A stretch of 64,000 nucleotides of DNA. It comes from Cristatella mucedo. Taxonomy: Eukaryota > Bryozoa > Phylactolaemata > Cristatellidae. This document shows positions 35,851 to 48,200 of the stretch, piece after piece; positions within the stretch are counted from its first letter, which is position 1; each line of letters starts with the position of its first letter. The notes beneath the pieces were generated by a model, which was given only the letters and a program-made list of their open reading frames with translations, had not been told where the DNA came from and ran no database searches. Position numbers and translations under genes: made by a program. The DNA is taken from NCBI GenBank assembly GCA_009760855.2, contig WPIO01000064.1:1352001-1416000 (forward strand), read 5' to 3'.

Positions 35851-37404
35851 ACCGACCCGAGTAAGAGGATTACGTTTTCCAATGCATGGACTCGATCTGA
35901 GGTTTAGGAAATATTTGATATATTTATTTAGAATAGCTATGCGCGGCAGCTGCAATTCTATGCATCTCACACGGGAGACCAGTTGGTTTAAATAAATTCC
36001 TTAGTGTCAGGCTGTGAAGCGGAAGAAATGGAGGCAGTGAAAGGAAGTGAGGGTTACGATTCCAGCCAATGGGAATTCCGCCCAGAGGATGGCACGATGC
36101 TCTGATCTTAGGCATTGCACCGCGTCACCGTCTTTTCTATTTTCATCACGTTATTTTACTTTTGGTAGCATGACGACTTTTCTAGAAGTGGAGAGACACG
36201 CACCTACGTCATTTACACGTCACGCTTGGTGCTCGTAACTAATGACTGCATGCATACTCGGGGTTTGTCGTGTAGGACTTTGCGTGAGGGCTTAGGGACT
36301 ACGGATTGGGGCTTGGGGACTACGGATGAGTGCAGCGAGCGTGAGCTCATCCGCTGCTCTTCATCAGATGGTTCGCTCGCAGAGCTCCAACTGCAAGAGA
36401 ACTGAGTCTGTTCCTATGAACTTTACGTACGCTTGACTGGACAGTAAGCGCGCCAAAAGTTTACTGCTCTGGCTCGCACGTGGTCAATTTCAACACGTGC
36501 GAGCACGTAAATCCCAATTCACACAAAGAGAGACAGAGAGAGAGAGAGAGAGAGAGTGCTTCTTGAATTTAATAAGGATTTTGGTGGATTTTCAGCATCC
36601 ATCTTTTTATATGTCGTCGAGTCAGTCGAGCGGTAGCGTAGCGACTTTGAGCAGAATGGCGAATCGCCGCATGTGCTAAGCATTAAGCAAACACAGTTCC
36701 TCGCTCTTTCACTTGAGTCCACTTCGATATCATGGCAGTGCAGTCTGCCTATCTGAGACTGGCTTTCTGATCAATGCAGAGCAGTGCGAAGCACCGGCTT
36801 GGCACAGGCTCCGGCCGGCCTCACAGGATTATGCGCTTGATGTGATCAGTGATTGAGTGACTATCGATGTAATTTTGTGTCTCTTTCTATGCATATTGTG
36901 TCTTGTGGTTTCAACTAATTCAGTGTGATATAGCAGCTGCTCAAAGGCTAGGCGAGGAACAGAAAGAACTTATTACCCACGAGACGTGCACTATGTCTAC
37001 CGCCAACCGTAGCGGTGCATCTTATTTCTGCTCGTCTAACATTACACAGCGATTCAAGAATTGAACTCTTTCACCGACGCCATTGCCCTTGCAGGTTTCC
37101 TCTGCGGTAGAAGTAATGCTCCTGCACAGTTCGCTTGGTCTGACCGTCTCGCAGTCACATTTAATGAAAGCGGTAGCAATCATTGACCCTTTAATAAATC
37201 CACTTACTTCCGTCCGCCCTGAAAATATCTCATTGTCCGAAACGCGTCAATGTGCTACGAACTACAAAACTGCGCAATCGTTACTGCAGCTTGAAAAGTA
37301 CGTGTCAGGATCCGCTCAAACTACGAGCAGCCGTAGAATGACATATATTTAAAATGAACATATAATCTTATTCAATTGGGCCAGCCGCCGGCATTTTGAA
37401 GAGA

Positions 37405-37472
37405 GGCGACGGCGAGTAATGAGAGGAACACTCGCCGAGTAATGAGAGTAATGGCGAGTAATGGCGAGTAAT
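37405..37472. repeat. Short tandem repeat, unit GGCGAGTAATGA-like
   Basis: GGCGAGTAATG occurs four to five times with variable spacers (CGGCGAGTAATGAGAGG, CGCCGAGTAATGAGAG, TAATGGCGAGTAATGG). Confidence 0.8.
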
Positions 37473-37682
37473 GAGAAGGGGGAACACGCGGAGGCAGAGG
37501 AGCGGAGACTGGGAGCCCGGCTAAGCGGGTTGAGCGCTGGACCAGGGAGCGGGGGGCCGTGCAGGGGATGTGCAGACGCTGCTCTCTAGAGGATACCTTC
37601 CGCCCATTATTCTTGACAAAAAAGCGCCCGAGCGACGTAATACGGACTAAAACCGTGGATTACACACAATTCAGACGCGCGC

Positions 37683-37904
37683 GTGTTAACGGTCATGGAG
37701 TGTTTTAAGCGCTTCGTTCAAAGTGTGAACGTGAGGATATCTCGAGAATACTCTCGCATTCGTGAGATGTACGAGTCTAGAACGCTGAATGATGCAAAAT
37801 ACTGCCAGCGCCTGGGAGCACGTAGGAGGCGACGGCATGCGCTCGAAGACTTTTTCATTCTACTAGAGGACACCTGGCCGCCAAAAATCTATGCGGCACT
37901 TTAA
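37683..37904 (+). CDS. Small ORF, unknown function (weak death-fold resemblance)
   Basis: 73 codons using the upstream start; MECFKRFVQSVNVRIS at the second ATG (37,695) is an equally good start. The product is basic and helix-rich: repeated hydrophobic heptad spacing and a C-terminal HALEDFFILLEDTWPPKIYAAL. That ending resembles the last helices of CARD/death-fold domains (FxxLLxxL...PxxxxxL) only loosely. No introns are evident and no neighbour supports a role. It could be a single exon, a transposon remnant or chance. Confidence 0.2.
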   Translation: MLTVMECFKRFVQSVNVRISREYSRIREMYESRTLNDAKYCQRLGARRRRRHALEDFFILLEDTWPPKIYAAL

Positions 37905-38771
37905 CAGCAATAGCTCATAACTCAGCTTCATCCGGCCCCACCGCATTAATTTAAGGACAGTGATATCTCACAGTTGCGACAAATACAACAAGTTAAATGT
38001 CCACTCTGGTTTCTCCGAGCTTGCCATAGCAAAACTTGCCGTTGCATTGGCCGATTCGCATGGTGGCTCGAATTTTTAGTGAAAATGCTCTTTCATATAT
38101 ATCCTTCGGACTCTTTCATAAATATATTTTCATATATATATATATATTCATATATCTTTCATCTTTACATGCTTTCATACTTCAAACATAATTTACTAAG
38201 GAGCTACGTCACGATTCTAGTACTGCTACGTTGTTCTATTTAAGCATGATGGAATGAGCAGCGCGTTCCATTCTATTAGCTATCTATTATTTTATATATT
38301 TTATTATTTTTGTTATTAAATTAGTTATCAATTATCTATTAACCGAGAACGTTGGCAGTGCCTGCAGAGGCATCACAGCTTGACAAAATAGATAGCTATT
38401 ACAAGCATCTGTTAAGTTTTCGGCATGTACTCTTTAGCAAACAGAATTTAGCCCCAACGCTTTCACAGTGTACTAGCCGCACTATGAACTCAATTTACTC
38501 GGTAACGCGCAAGCAGACTGCCTTGAAGTTTGACGATAATCTTCCGGCTGAGTGCTGTGTAAAATGCAATCGCCATTTGAGTTTCTCCCCAGCTCCCTTT
38601 TATGTGGATGCTGGTTGATATAATAAGTAACTCTTATAAATAGTAACTCTTTGGTAATCGCATGAAGCAACAACCAGACAGATTTCCGTCCGTTAATGAC
38701 TTTTCGCTAATCTAGCTCTGCGCACGAGTGCAAATGCTCCGTACATGACACGATCGCATGGCGACTGAGTA

Positions 38772-40174
38772 CGGACATCCCCCCGGACAACGCCCGGACA
38801 TTTGCCCCTGGGGTAGGACATTTACGCCCCGGGGTAAGGCCTTTCCTCCCCTCCCGTATGGAAATATCGTGGTATAAATTGTCTTGTTTACGTATCTTGT
38901 AAAATTATTATTATAACTATTATATATTATATTTATTATAATTATTATAACATATAATATATAAAATATTCCTACAGTATAGTCTTTTGAAATGCGGTCG
39001 CTGCAGCTCGGCTATACGGCAGACCACCAAGTGCAAGGTCAAAGCTCTGCCCCGGGCGGCCAGTAGCAGACGCTCTCGGCAGCAGCCGTGAGCGCGTAGC
39101 GGTATCTTCGGCCGCCGCCGCCGACGACGACGACGATGACGACGACGACGCTGCCGACCCTCCCGACATCGGCACCACCGGCTACCGCCCGTCCAAAGCT
39201 CACCGCCGCCGCCCGAGTCGTTGCTGCACCGGGCGTCACGCGACAGCCGACGCTGCAGCCGCGAACGCCTCGCTGGCCTCGCTGGCAGTACCGCCTCCGT
39301 CGGTCGTGCTATCGAATCGCTGCTTATACTGAGTTGTTTTATTTCAATAGAGCGTGAGCTTCATTTGATCGTGTATATACACAGTCGTCGCTCGCGGCTT
39401 CGCGCTTTGACTTTCGCGGCTTCACTCTATCGCGGTTTTTTCAAATGTCTTCATTAAAAAGTTGATCGATATGGGGAAAATGATGCAGCGCGCGCGCTCG
39501 GTTGTCTAAATCAATTACGCACCCCAGCATCACAATTGAAATTAAAACTACTGTACGTATGGGCTGTTGGTCTATTTATTCGAGCAGCCCCACAAGTTCT
39601 TCAGCGTCAGGTGCAGCCTCTCATTGAGAGCAGTAATCTTGCTCTTCTTTGCCGTGCAGTACACCTCTTTATCATCATCGAGCAAATTGCACTATTTTCA
39701 TAAGTTAGTGGTTGTGTGTGAAAACTGTGTGTGCGTGTAATTAAATGCAAACTAATAATAAGGATATTTTAACGTCTAATACGTCTCATTTGCCCTTACT
39801 TTGTCTAATAAATTTGGTAATACCGGTGTAATTGTGACTAAAAGGGTGTTTTTTCATGTCCAGAGGGCTTTAATAATGTTGAAACCGAATTAGAGGGTCG
39901 TGAACAGGTTTTCTATGCTCCAGTTACGAAAATATTCGATTTATAAATAAAGAATCGTACTTCGCGGAAATTCACCTATCACAGCAGAGTCTGGAACCGA
40001 CTAACCACGATAAGCGAGGGACGACTGTATATATCTGTATTCTTAGTTATACATTCACCAACATAGGGGGGAATGTCCGACCCCGGGGGGCGGTACATTT
40101 CCGGGGGGAAATGTCCTAGGGTCCATCAGGGTGGGTTAATGTCGGGGGAGGGGGGACGTCCGGGGGGGGATGTC
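38772..40174. mobile_element. Candidate DNA element with long GGACATCCCCC inverted ends
   Basis: Left end GGACATCCCCCCGGACA, then repeated GGACATTT-x-CCCC motifs to 38,850. The right end has the inverse (GGGGGGGATGTCC at 40,160-40,173, with repeated AATGTCC/ACATTTCC-GGGG motifs from 40,070). The two ends are inverted about 1.4 kb apart. No transposase is visible inside, so a non-autonomous element is possible, as are two independent fragments. Confidence 0.4.
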
Positions 40175-40319
40175 CTAAAAGCTCTGGCGGCTACTTGCTG
40201 GGCTCATACACCGCAGGACGATAACGAGGGCAAGGACTGTCGGCAGTAGGACTTGCTTGCTTCGTCTCGGTTCTTTGCTGGCCTTTTCGCTGAATGCAAG
40301 GTCATGTGGGGTCATACCA

Positions 40320-40359
40320 TGCTCTCACCACGTGTATGTTAATCCACGTGGTGAGAGCA
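40320..40359. repeat. 15-bp inverted repeat with two CACGTG boxes
   Basis: TGCTCTCACCACGTG, a 10-bp loop, then the exact reverse complement CACGTGGTGAGAGCA. Each arm ends in a CACGTG E-box core at the loop. Confidence 0.9.
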
Positions 40360-40662
40360 CAATTTGTGGCATCGTACATTTGTTCGCGGTCAAAGCCTAA
40401 TTGAGGATTCCCTTGCGGACTTGCATAACTGTTTCTTTGCTGGTCTTTGCAGGTCAACGCGAAGGCAATGGTGCATTCTTGTATCATCATACTCGGTATG
40501 GAATTTCAAAATTGAGCGAGTACTCGAGTCTAGAGTTACTCATTGCGGACTGATTAGTCAGAAGAAAATCCACGCATTTTCATAGAAAGCAGCGATATGG
40601 CTTTAATTAGTCGTAGTAAACTTTTGCAAATTTAAACACTACGTGAATAATACTTATACATA

Positions 40663-41850
40663 GAATAATAATAATAATACATCTTTATAGCGTCCCAGAA
40701 AACTCCGCCTCTTTCTAGGCACTTTATGTTTACTGCAAAGGAAGCATTATCGAATTGTTAGAGGTAGCATGCTCAATGGCAATAAGCAGATCATGGTTAG
40801 AGGTGACAAGGTGACTTAGCACAGGGTCAGCATGCAAATATCGCTAACGGCAGCGTGCAAAGTGTCAGCTCTCATAATCATGGAAAAGACGAATCGTGTG
40901 GGTCCATTAAATGCCGTGATAAATAGATGCGTTTTAGTTTTATTTTAAATGTGATCAAGTCAGGGCATGTCGCGATGCAAGTCGGAAGTGGGTTCCAGGC
41001 TTTGCGAACATACGAACTAGATGCACAATCTCTAAAAGATTTGAGGTTCGTGTTATGTAGAGGTAAATTAAAAGATTCCGAAAAGTGGGTGGAACGATGC
41101 TTGGCCTGGCGTGGGAGTAGATCAGATAGCTAGGCTTGAGCCAAAGAATGAAGGGACCTAAAAGTGAGCGACAGAACCTTGAAGTCGATGCATTGCTTGA
41201 CTGGGAGCGAGTACAAGCTTCGAAAAGTGGCATGACGTAGCAACTGCGACGCTCACGACAAAAAAAGCCTTGCTGCAGATAATTTTACCAGTTGTGAGCG
41301 CCTGATTTCGCAGGCCAATAAACTAGCAAGCGGTGAGTTGCAGAAGTCAAGGTGGGATGTCACAATGTATGGATCACTTTAGATGTGGTGTTCCTGTCTA
41401 AAAGAACCCGATTTTTAGCAATGTTACGTAGCTGAAAGTAGGCAGACTTGACTGTGGAGCTGATGTGGTCGTCTAATTAACGGTCATTTTCGAATAGGAC
41501 ACCTGGAGATTTCGATTTCGTGCAGATCAATAGGAGATATGCTGGCAGGGCCCAGAGAGAGAGCATTCGCCTTACCAATTCCTGAATCACACCCCTGGTT
41601 TTCCCATAACTAGTCAGCTGGTTTTATTATCATTCAATTTAAGAATGCCTGCTGCCATCCATGTGCGGATGTCGTCAATATATGCAGCAAAAGAGTTGAG
41701 AGAATTCGACGTGCTGGATGGCTATCAGGCATCAAAGCAAAGGTACAGTTGAGTGCCATTACCTTGAGGTGAAAGCCTAGATTTTGCCTGGCAATCTCAT
41801 CGGCAAGATGGAGAGTATAAACCGTGAAATGAACGGAACCAAGCACAGCA
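40663..41850 (-). mobile_element. LINE-A, minus copy with RT remnant
   Basis: (AAT)n at 40,663-40,680, hairpin complement (CTCTTTCTAGGCACTTTATG), 3' UTR, C-terminal block, and at 41,634-41,846 the RT stretch VHFTVYTLHLADEIARQNLG with a frameshift destroying YADD. Lies downstream of the guanylate cyclase gene. Confidence 0.8.
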
Positions 41851-42031
41851 AATAAGCTGAAGCTCTGAATTGTTGTTAATTAAATTAATTAAGAAACTAT
41901 TGACCATATTCGAAGTCTCAAATAGCATGTGCCACACTTAAAAAAAGTTTTCTGAAAAACCTCATTGAGAGCATTTTCAGATTTAAGCGATGAAAATTTG
42001 ACATTTCAACAGAAAATATATTATTAGTACA

Positions 42032-42037
42032 TTTATT
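42032..42037 (-). promoter_or_regulatory. Possible polyadenylation signal of the cyclase gene
   Basis: Minus-strand AATAAA in GAAATAAATG about 200 bp after the inferred stop codon, in AT-rich DNA. Confidence 0.3.
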
Positions 42038-42240
42038 TCAAGATAATTATACGTATATATATATATATATGCATACTTTACATATGTATATTCATATAAG
42101 TAGATATACTACTGACGTCTTGAGAAGATGTAGCCTTCTATTAAATGAAGCAACAATTATGCCGCCTGCAGCCACAGGTCTATCACTTTGGTGAATGTCA
42201 CCTGGTCGATCTGCTGTCTCTAAGAGCATGGACTACTCAT

Positions 42241-42288
42241 TCAATCGAAAGCAGTCTTCAGCCAATACGTTTTGTATAAAATGTTTCC
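42241..42288 (-). CDS. Cyclase exon 9 (last): GxxxxxTYWL end
   Basis: Acceptor CATGTCTTTTCAG in phase 0 with exon 8, then [15 protein letters not shown] and TGA (42,241-42,243). Homologues continue VK-GKGTMGTYWL, so TYWL and the leading Gly fit, while the GKG lysine is replaced by Asn. It lies 3.2 kb from exon 8 and is short, hence moderate confidence. Confidence 0.65.
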   Translation of the reverse strand, partial: GNILYKTYWLKTAFD

Positions 42289-45200
42289 CTGAAAAGACAT
42301 GCTGGGAATTACGCTCAGCATATTCAGGCTGCTTACCGCGGAATGGTAAATAGTCCTAATTTTGAAACTCCGGAGACAGGGATCTTGGCCTGGGATCAAT
42401 AGATGATTTTCAGGGATCTGTATAGGTCAAATAAAAATGTAACGTTTATATTTATTAGCCTATCCTCTTCAGGTGAAGAGTTATAGATGCTGTGATTCCG
42501 TTTACCACTGAATTGCATGCTGACCCTGTTCATGTCTCCCCTAACCCTGTTGTTCTTGTTGTTTATTGAGCCGGCCACCACTAAACATTCGATCGTGCTT
42601 CCTTTGCAGCAGATGTACAGTGCCTAGAAAGAGATTGGTTTCTCTGAGGTGAGGGCGCTATATCAAATGTATTTTCATTATTATTAAAAATTTGGTGAGT
42701 CAACTTTCAGCATTTCATTATATCAAAACAAAAATTTGAAATTGATTGCATGTCGAAGGTTATATATATCTTACTTGCCGATGACCATTCTAGTTTTTAT
42801 CTTCTTAATTAACCTATACAACAAAACAAATCATTGAAATTAACTTTTGATTAGAGTTTTAATACACATACTATTGATCTTAATGCAAGTTCATGAAGCT
42901 ACCACTATTTTTTGCAGGAAATAGAGGGAGAAAAAATAAGTATTTTTAGGATAACATTTTTTACTGTACCTATTCTTTGCATGCGTCGTGCACTACAGGA
43001 ATCAATCAATTATCAATCAAATTAAACGTACATCAAATTCATGCACATTTTCTTTGTGCTTCCTTCTTTTTTCTAGACAGACGATCTGTATCTTTCACTT
43101 TTTTTCAAAGACGTCATTGACTCAGAAAAGATTAAGAAACACTGCACTTAATGACGCTGCTAGGGTCTGCGTGTATTTTGCTAGTAGGACCGCCAAATGC
43201 AATCAAAAATGAACGCGTGTTTATTACGCTCTAAGAAGAAGCTCGCAGCACTTAGTTCGCGAGAATGTCGAGCACACGTTTTCAGTTACCAACAAATTTC
43301 GCTACGTAAAGACAATCCTAACAATAAAGACTTTAAATAGTGTGGTACGATCCTTTGCAGCGATTGTAAAGCGCCTAGAAAGAAACTGAGTTATCTGAGG
43401 GCGCTTGATCAAGTGTATTATTATTATTACGATGCATTCTTCTTGATGCACTCTCGGGCTCATTAATATTCATTTACAACGGAGTTCCTTGCTAATAAAT
43501 TGCGTAAGCACTAATTACCTTTGTCGAAAGACGCGAGGAGCTTGAAGGCACTGAGTCTGTATTATTCGTGTACAGAGCATGATTAGGGACGTTAATCAAG
43601 TGGTTTCAAAATAAAAACAACCTTGGCATTTAAGCAACCATGAAAAAACCAATTTGACCTTCAAATCTTCTAGAATGCTGCAAAACTTGCACCAATTTCC
43701 ATTCATTGTTAACTTCACGTTTTCTGTAATGAACAGACGGCCTATTGTAGATATATAAAATTGTATAGCGCCCAGATAAATCTAAATGCCATTCTAGATG
43801 CTTCGTAAATGCAAGGCTCAACAAGTCGGTTGGGTCATATTACTACTAAGTCCGAGCTTTTGTATTTTAGTTTCGAACAGCTCTAGCTACATTTAGGAAA
43901 GACGCTGCATCCCCTAAAGTGTTAGATGGGCGCGCCGCCGTCAATGGCCATCGATGCGAGGCAGTAGCTATCGTCAAGCAATCTTTCACTTGCGAGCTCT
44001 GATAGTTGCTAGAATTGACTCAACTTGGCGGTCGATGCTGATTTAGACTCAAGTCTATGATGATCTAGGTCATTGAACGCAAAGCGCGGAATATGGAGAC
44101 GAGGCCGATAATTGCCGCCGAGGACTTGGCCGATAATTACCGCCGGCCGTCCTTCCAGCACTGAAACCGACTCGATGGGCTTTCTCCCGGGCTCGAAGCA
44201 TCGAGGCGCGGGGGAAACTCCCCTCCACCTCCTACCCTCCCCCTCCACCTCCATCTCCTTTTGTCCCTCCCCTCAGAGACCAAAAGCGCCGTGCCATAGG
44301 CCCTGCTTGCGGCGCAGAGCCCGATCTACGCCTGGCCCACCACAAAAAAAGGCCGCTGGCGGCAGCAGCAGATCAGTAGGAAACTCTCGTAGCTCGCAAC
44401 TCCTTCCTACGACTAATCATCCCACGGAAACCTCAAATGACCCTACCGGCCGAACTCGAGGTCGAACAAAGTGAAGAGTGCCCTCAGCAAAATATCACGC
44501 GAGACGTCGCGGCCGCTGCGCGCTATCCAGATGCTTTGCGTGTGCATTAAGGCCTACGGCCTCCTCTGCACGATCGTCTGCAGCTTCGAAAGAACGCCGC
44601 CACGGCGACGCCATCTGTTGGCGTTTCCTTCGGCTTCCGCGGCGGGCATTTTTCTCGTTCCGTTCCCTGCTCCTTCCGCTACTCGGCTACTCGATCTCTC
44701 CTCACTCGATCGTCCTGTCGACTCCTCCGCTCATTCCATCGTGTGAGGCAATGGTGGAAATTCCGGCAGAAATCCCCGGAATGGCCGTTTTCTATTGGCT
44801 ATTTTCTATTGGCTCGCTTTATTTCCGGAATTTCACCCTCGAGATCGGCCAACGCTTCGCTATTCAACGCTCTCGTCGCGTAGCATCCACTTCCGTCTCG
44901 TCCTGGAGTTTTAGCGTTACAGAAGCAGTTATGTGACGGTACGGCCAAGCCAGTACGCTGTAAGAATGTCTGGCTGCTCGAGGCGGCACAAATCTCTGCG
45001 AGAAAGACGCGGCTCGCTAGCTTGATAAAAAGAAAAACTCGGCCATAAACGGTGGTCGTATTATGACAATCGATCGCGCCGCTGCGTGAGCAGAGCGAGC
45101 CACAAGCAGCCACCGCAAGGTTTACATAAAGACCACGTGCATGCATCTACATTCGCTAATGCATAGGCAATGGCGGCGGTGCCGTTTGCCCCGGCCCCTG

Positions 45201-48200
45201 GCCCGATGCCCCGCCGCCATGCTCACGCGCGAGTGGCTCCCTCTGGCCGCTAGACACACGTCCTTGCTATTTCGACGGAACGGCTCGTTAACCGCATCGC
45301 GTTCCGCAGCTCGCGCTGTATCTGGCCAGCCACGTTTGCATTTCCGTTCTAATTGCCGGCGCCAGCAAGTGCTGCGGCAGCATTGCCGGCTGCCGGCCCG
45401 TCGCGACGGAGAACGGTTCGCAGCCGGCCGCTTCGCTGTGCGCCTGTCCGCCCTCACCTTGACCTCGACGGTGCCTCGCTCCACTGTCTCGTACCTTGGA
45501 TCGGCGGGCAGACCAGCGCGCGTGCTCTCGCTCAAGTGGATCTTCATGGCCTGCAGAGCAAAGGCACGGCGAACGCAGTCCTCCCTCCCTCGCTCGCCGC
45601 GCGCGCGCGCCCCGGCGCCTGCGCCTGCCGCTCGCTGGCTCGACGGCAGCCAGCGAGCGGCAACTACGATCGGCGCCGCGTGTCGGCGCCGCGTGCTCCG
45701 GAGGGTGACATACGCCGGGGGCAGCCCGGTGACCGGCACCGGTGACAGCTGCCATCGGTCGGGGCCGTGGCGACAGTGGCGGCCACGAGCGGCGAGCGCC
45801 GCGTCGAGCGATCGCGTGCGCTATTGAGGAACGGCCGCGCGAGCGAACGTCACGTCCTGCCCCGCTCCCGACCGCCTCGGGCACCCGCTTACTTCTCCGG
45901 TGACTTCCAATCGTTCGGCAATGCTGACGGTGTCGCCGAAAAGGCAGTACCTCGGCACCTTTAGGCCGACGACCCCAGCGACAACCGCACCCGTGTGAAC
46001 GCCTTCAAGAACGTAGCGAGCGCGAACCCTCGTGCCGCTGCCGCCTCGAAACGCGCGCAGCTCAAGCGATTCGGTCAATTGATTGCATAGCGCTGTTAAA
46101 CAAACTAAAAATGTCACGCTGACTAGACTTTTTGGCTTCAGTGCGCGAGGGTGTGCCTTTGTGCGTCTTCTTGTCGATGACATTCGATCGCTATTGACGA
46201 CGGTCGCAACAGCTCCTATATTATGTTCGAGGCTTTTTTTAAGTGGAAAAGTTAACCACAACGTTTTGACCTCCCGCTAGCTTTCCACAGATCCTTGGCC
46301 TATGCCCTCCAAGGCTATCTTTGAGGGCTGCAGGGACTGAGGAGAAGTGGCGGCTGCAGGGACTGCGCCTGAGGACTGAGGGCTGAGCAGAAGCTAGATT
46401 GCCAGTGACTCGACCAACGAGCGCCAGCCAGCGCCATTCCGCCCACCGTTAATTGTTTCAATTAAAAACTATATCATTAAGCCCAGCAAGGAATGACCTT
46501 GCATTAGGGCACTTCCGGGCAGCAGTCCTACTGTTGAGATTCGTGGGTGTGGCTATCGTCTATCGCTGCCACTAGGGCAGCGTGCGCGCAAGCGCGGTGG
46601 TGCTTCGGCTTTTAATCGTGCGCAGCTCGATGATGCCGTAAGTCGCAATGCACATTCGCGGGTGCGTTGCCTTATCGTCGGTGGTTGCGCCTGTTTGGCG
46701 CTGCTGGCACCGTCTCCGACCCGCGACACGCGGCAGCTTTTGCCCCATTAAATCGTTCCGATCAATGTGCGTTTAATTAGTTCCTTCAAACTGGTCTTGC
46801 ATTCTTTTCCGGCAACTAGAGCAGCGACCACTCGGCTCGTTGAGACCGCGTACTCGTATTATCGAACGCTCCGGCGTCACCGTGCAATGGTGCATGTATA
46901 ACCCTCTCAATGAATCATGCTGACGTTTTGAATGGCAGTTAAACCTCATAGCCGAATAGCAACTTTCCCGCACATTTCTTACAGCGCGCGAATCGCGATA
47001 GACCGGCCCTCAGGCAGCATGACTGCTCACCACTTGACCACTCGTTCACTCGTCTGCCCACCTACCCTTGCTAAGCCAGATCTCGAGCTTTCGTCGCGGC
47101 GAAATGCATTTCTCACGCTTCACGACGCAAGTGCTTTGCTCAGATGGCCCCAGCTCATTCAGCGAGCGATTCTCAATTAAATTGCCACATCCACCGACGC
47201 GACGGCGGCGAAGCGGCGGGGGGGGGGGGGAGGCGGCGGTGGCTGCGTCGGATTTCCGTCTCGCCTCGACGCGCTGCCCAGGCGCTGACGATGACGACCA
47301 CCGGCTTACGACGCACTGCAAGTCGGCGTTCAAAGAAGCTCTGCTGGCAGAATTCAAATCCAGTGTCTCTGAGCCCCTGCTATTGCTGGCAACCTATGGC
47401 GGCCTCTCGCTGGGACTGGGGCAGGCAGGGAACTGCAGCCCCGTCGAGCGGTCGGTCGGCTCCACCAATCCGAGGCAAAATGAAACCGAGGCTTGAGGAC
47501 CGACCGTGGAGCTGGCCCGTAGTTCTCGAGGTGGCGCTTCGTTGATCGATGCTTGGAGCACGCTCGGTCACCGGTACCGGCTCGCGCTACACCAAGTAGA
47601 GAGGCCCTTGATCGATTGATTGACCTCCTATTGAATGAAGCAGCCGCGCCGAGCACTCAAGGGAAATGAGCGGGGCGGGTGGAAGGTCGGTAGGCATTCG
47701 GCGGCAGCGCTATCGGGGAGTCGTGCTCAGATCGACGCTGAATCTCGGTGGCGGCCGTCTCTAGCGAAGGAACGAGCGACGGCCATTGTTTACTGGCGAC
47801 CCGGTCGTGCTGAAAGTTCGCGATACTTTGGCAGCGCCAAAATCTGACCCTTACCGACGCGAAGTCTCAGGTGCGAGTATTTCAATGAATCCGACGGGTC
47901 GCAGAACCTGCGAACCGTTATTAACACGTCGGCGGCCATGTCCACGACATCGACTTGGTGCGTCGTCGATCTGGTCGGCACTCCGCCAACGACCATGTAT
48001 GCATCCCCAATTGTCTCCACCTGAAAGATGGCATCGCAGCAAACGGGCCAAAGTGAGAGCAGATCAGTGTATCGCAACTAGAAAGTGTATCGCAACTAGA
48101 AAGTGTATCGCAACTAGAAAGCCAAGCGGGAGCACTCCCGCACTGAGGCCGCTGCGCCTGCATTCTTGACACGATGCGGCGGCGCAGCCAGCAGTTGTGC

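Larger units (their letters stand above)
35851..40662. other. No confident gene; several small repeats
   Basis: Unique-looking sequence with a short (GA)n at 36,533-36,557 and a short tandem GGCTTGGGGACTACGGAT-type duplication near 36,292-36,326. It also holds an unusual small ORF (37,683-37,904) and AT-rich DNA at 38.1-38.35 and 38.9-38.97 kb. GC-rich DNA with a (GAC)n run lies near 39.12-39.15 kb. The ORFs at 38,352-38,618 and 39,136-39,457 have no recognisable domain. Confidence 0.35.

Noticed and set aside
44911-44980. TAYWL-like reading near 44,950 (minus) as the last cyclase exon
   Set aside because: The acceptor gives the wrong phase for exon 8 and there is no leading Gly-rich turn; the 42,241-42,288 candidate fits better.
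45122-45884. Long overlapping ORFs on both strands (130-228 aa)
   Set aside because: They arise from GC-rich DNA. Only the 93-bp part matching the cyclase (exon 8) is supported; the rest is intron with no domain.
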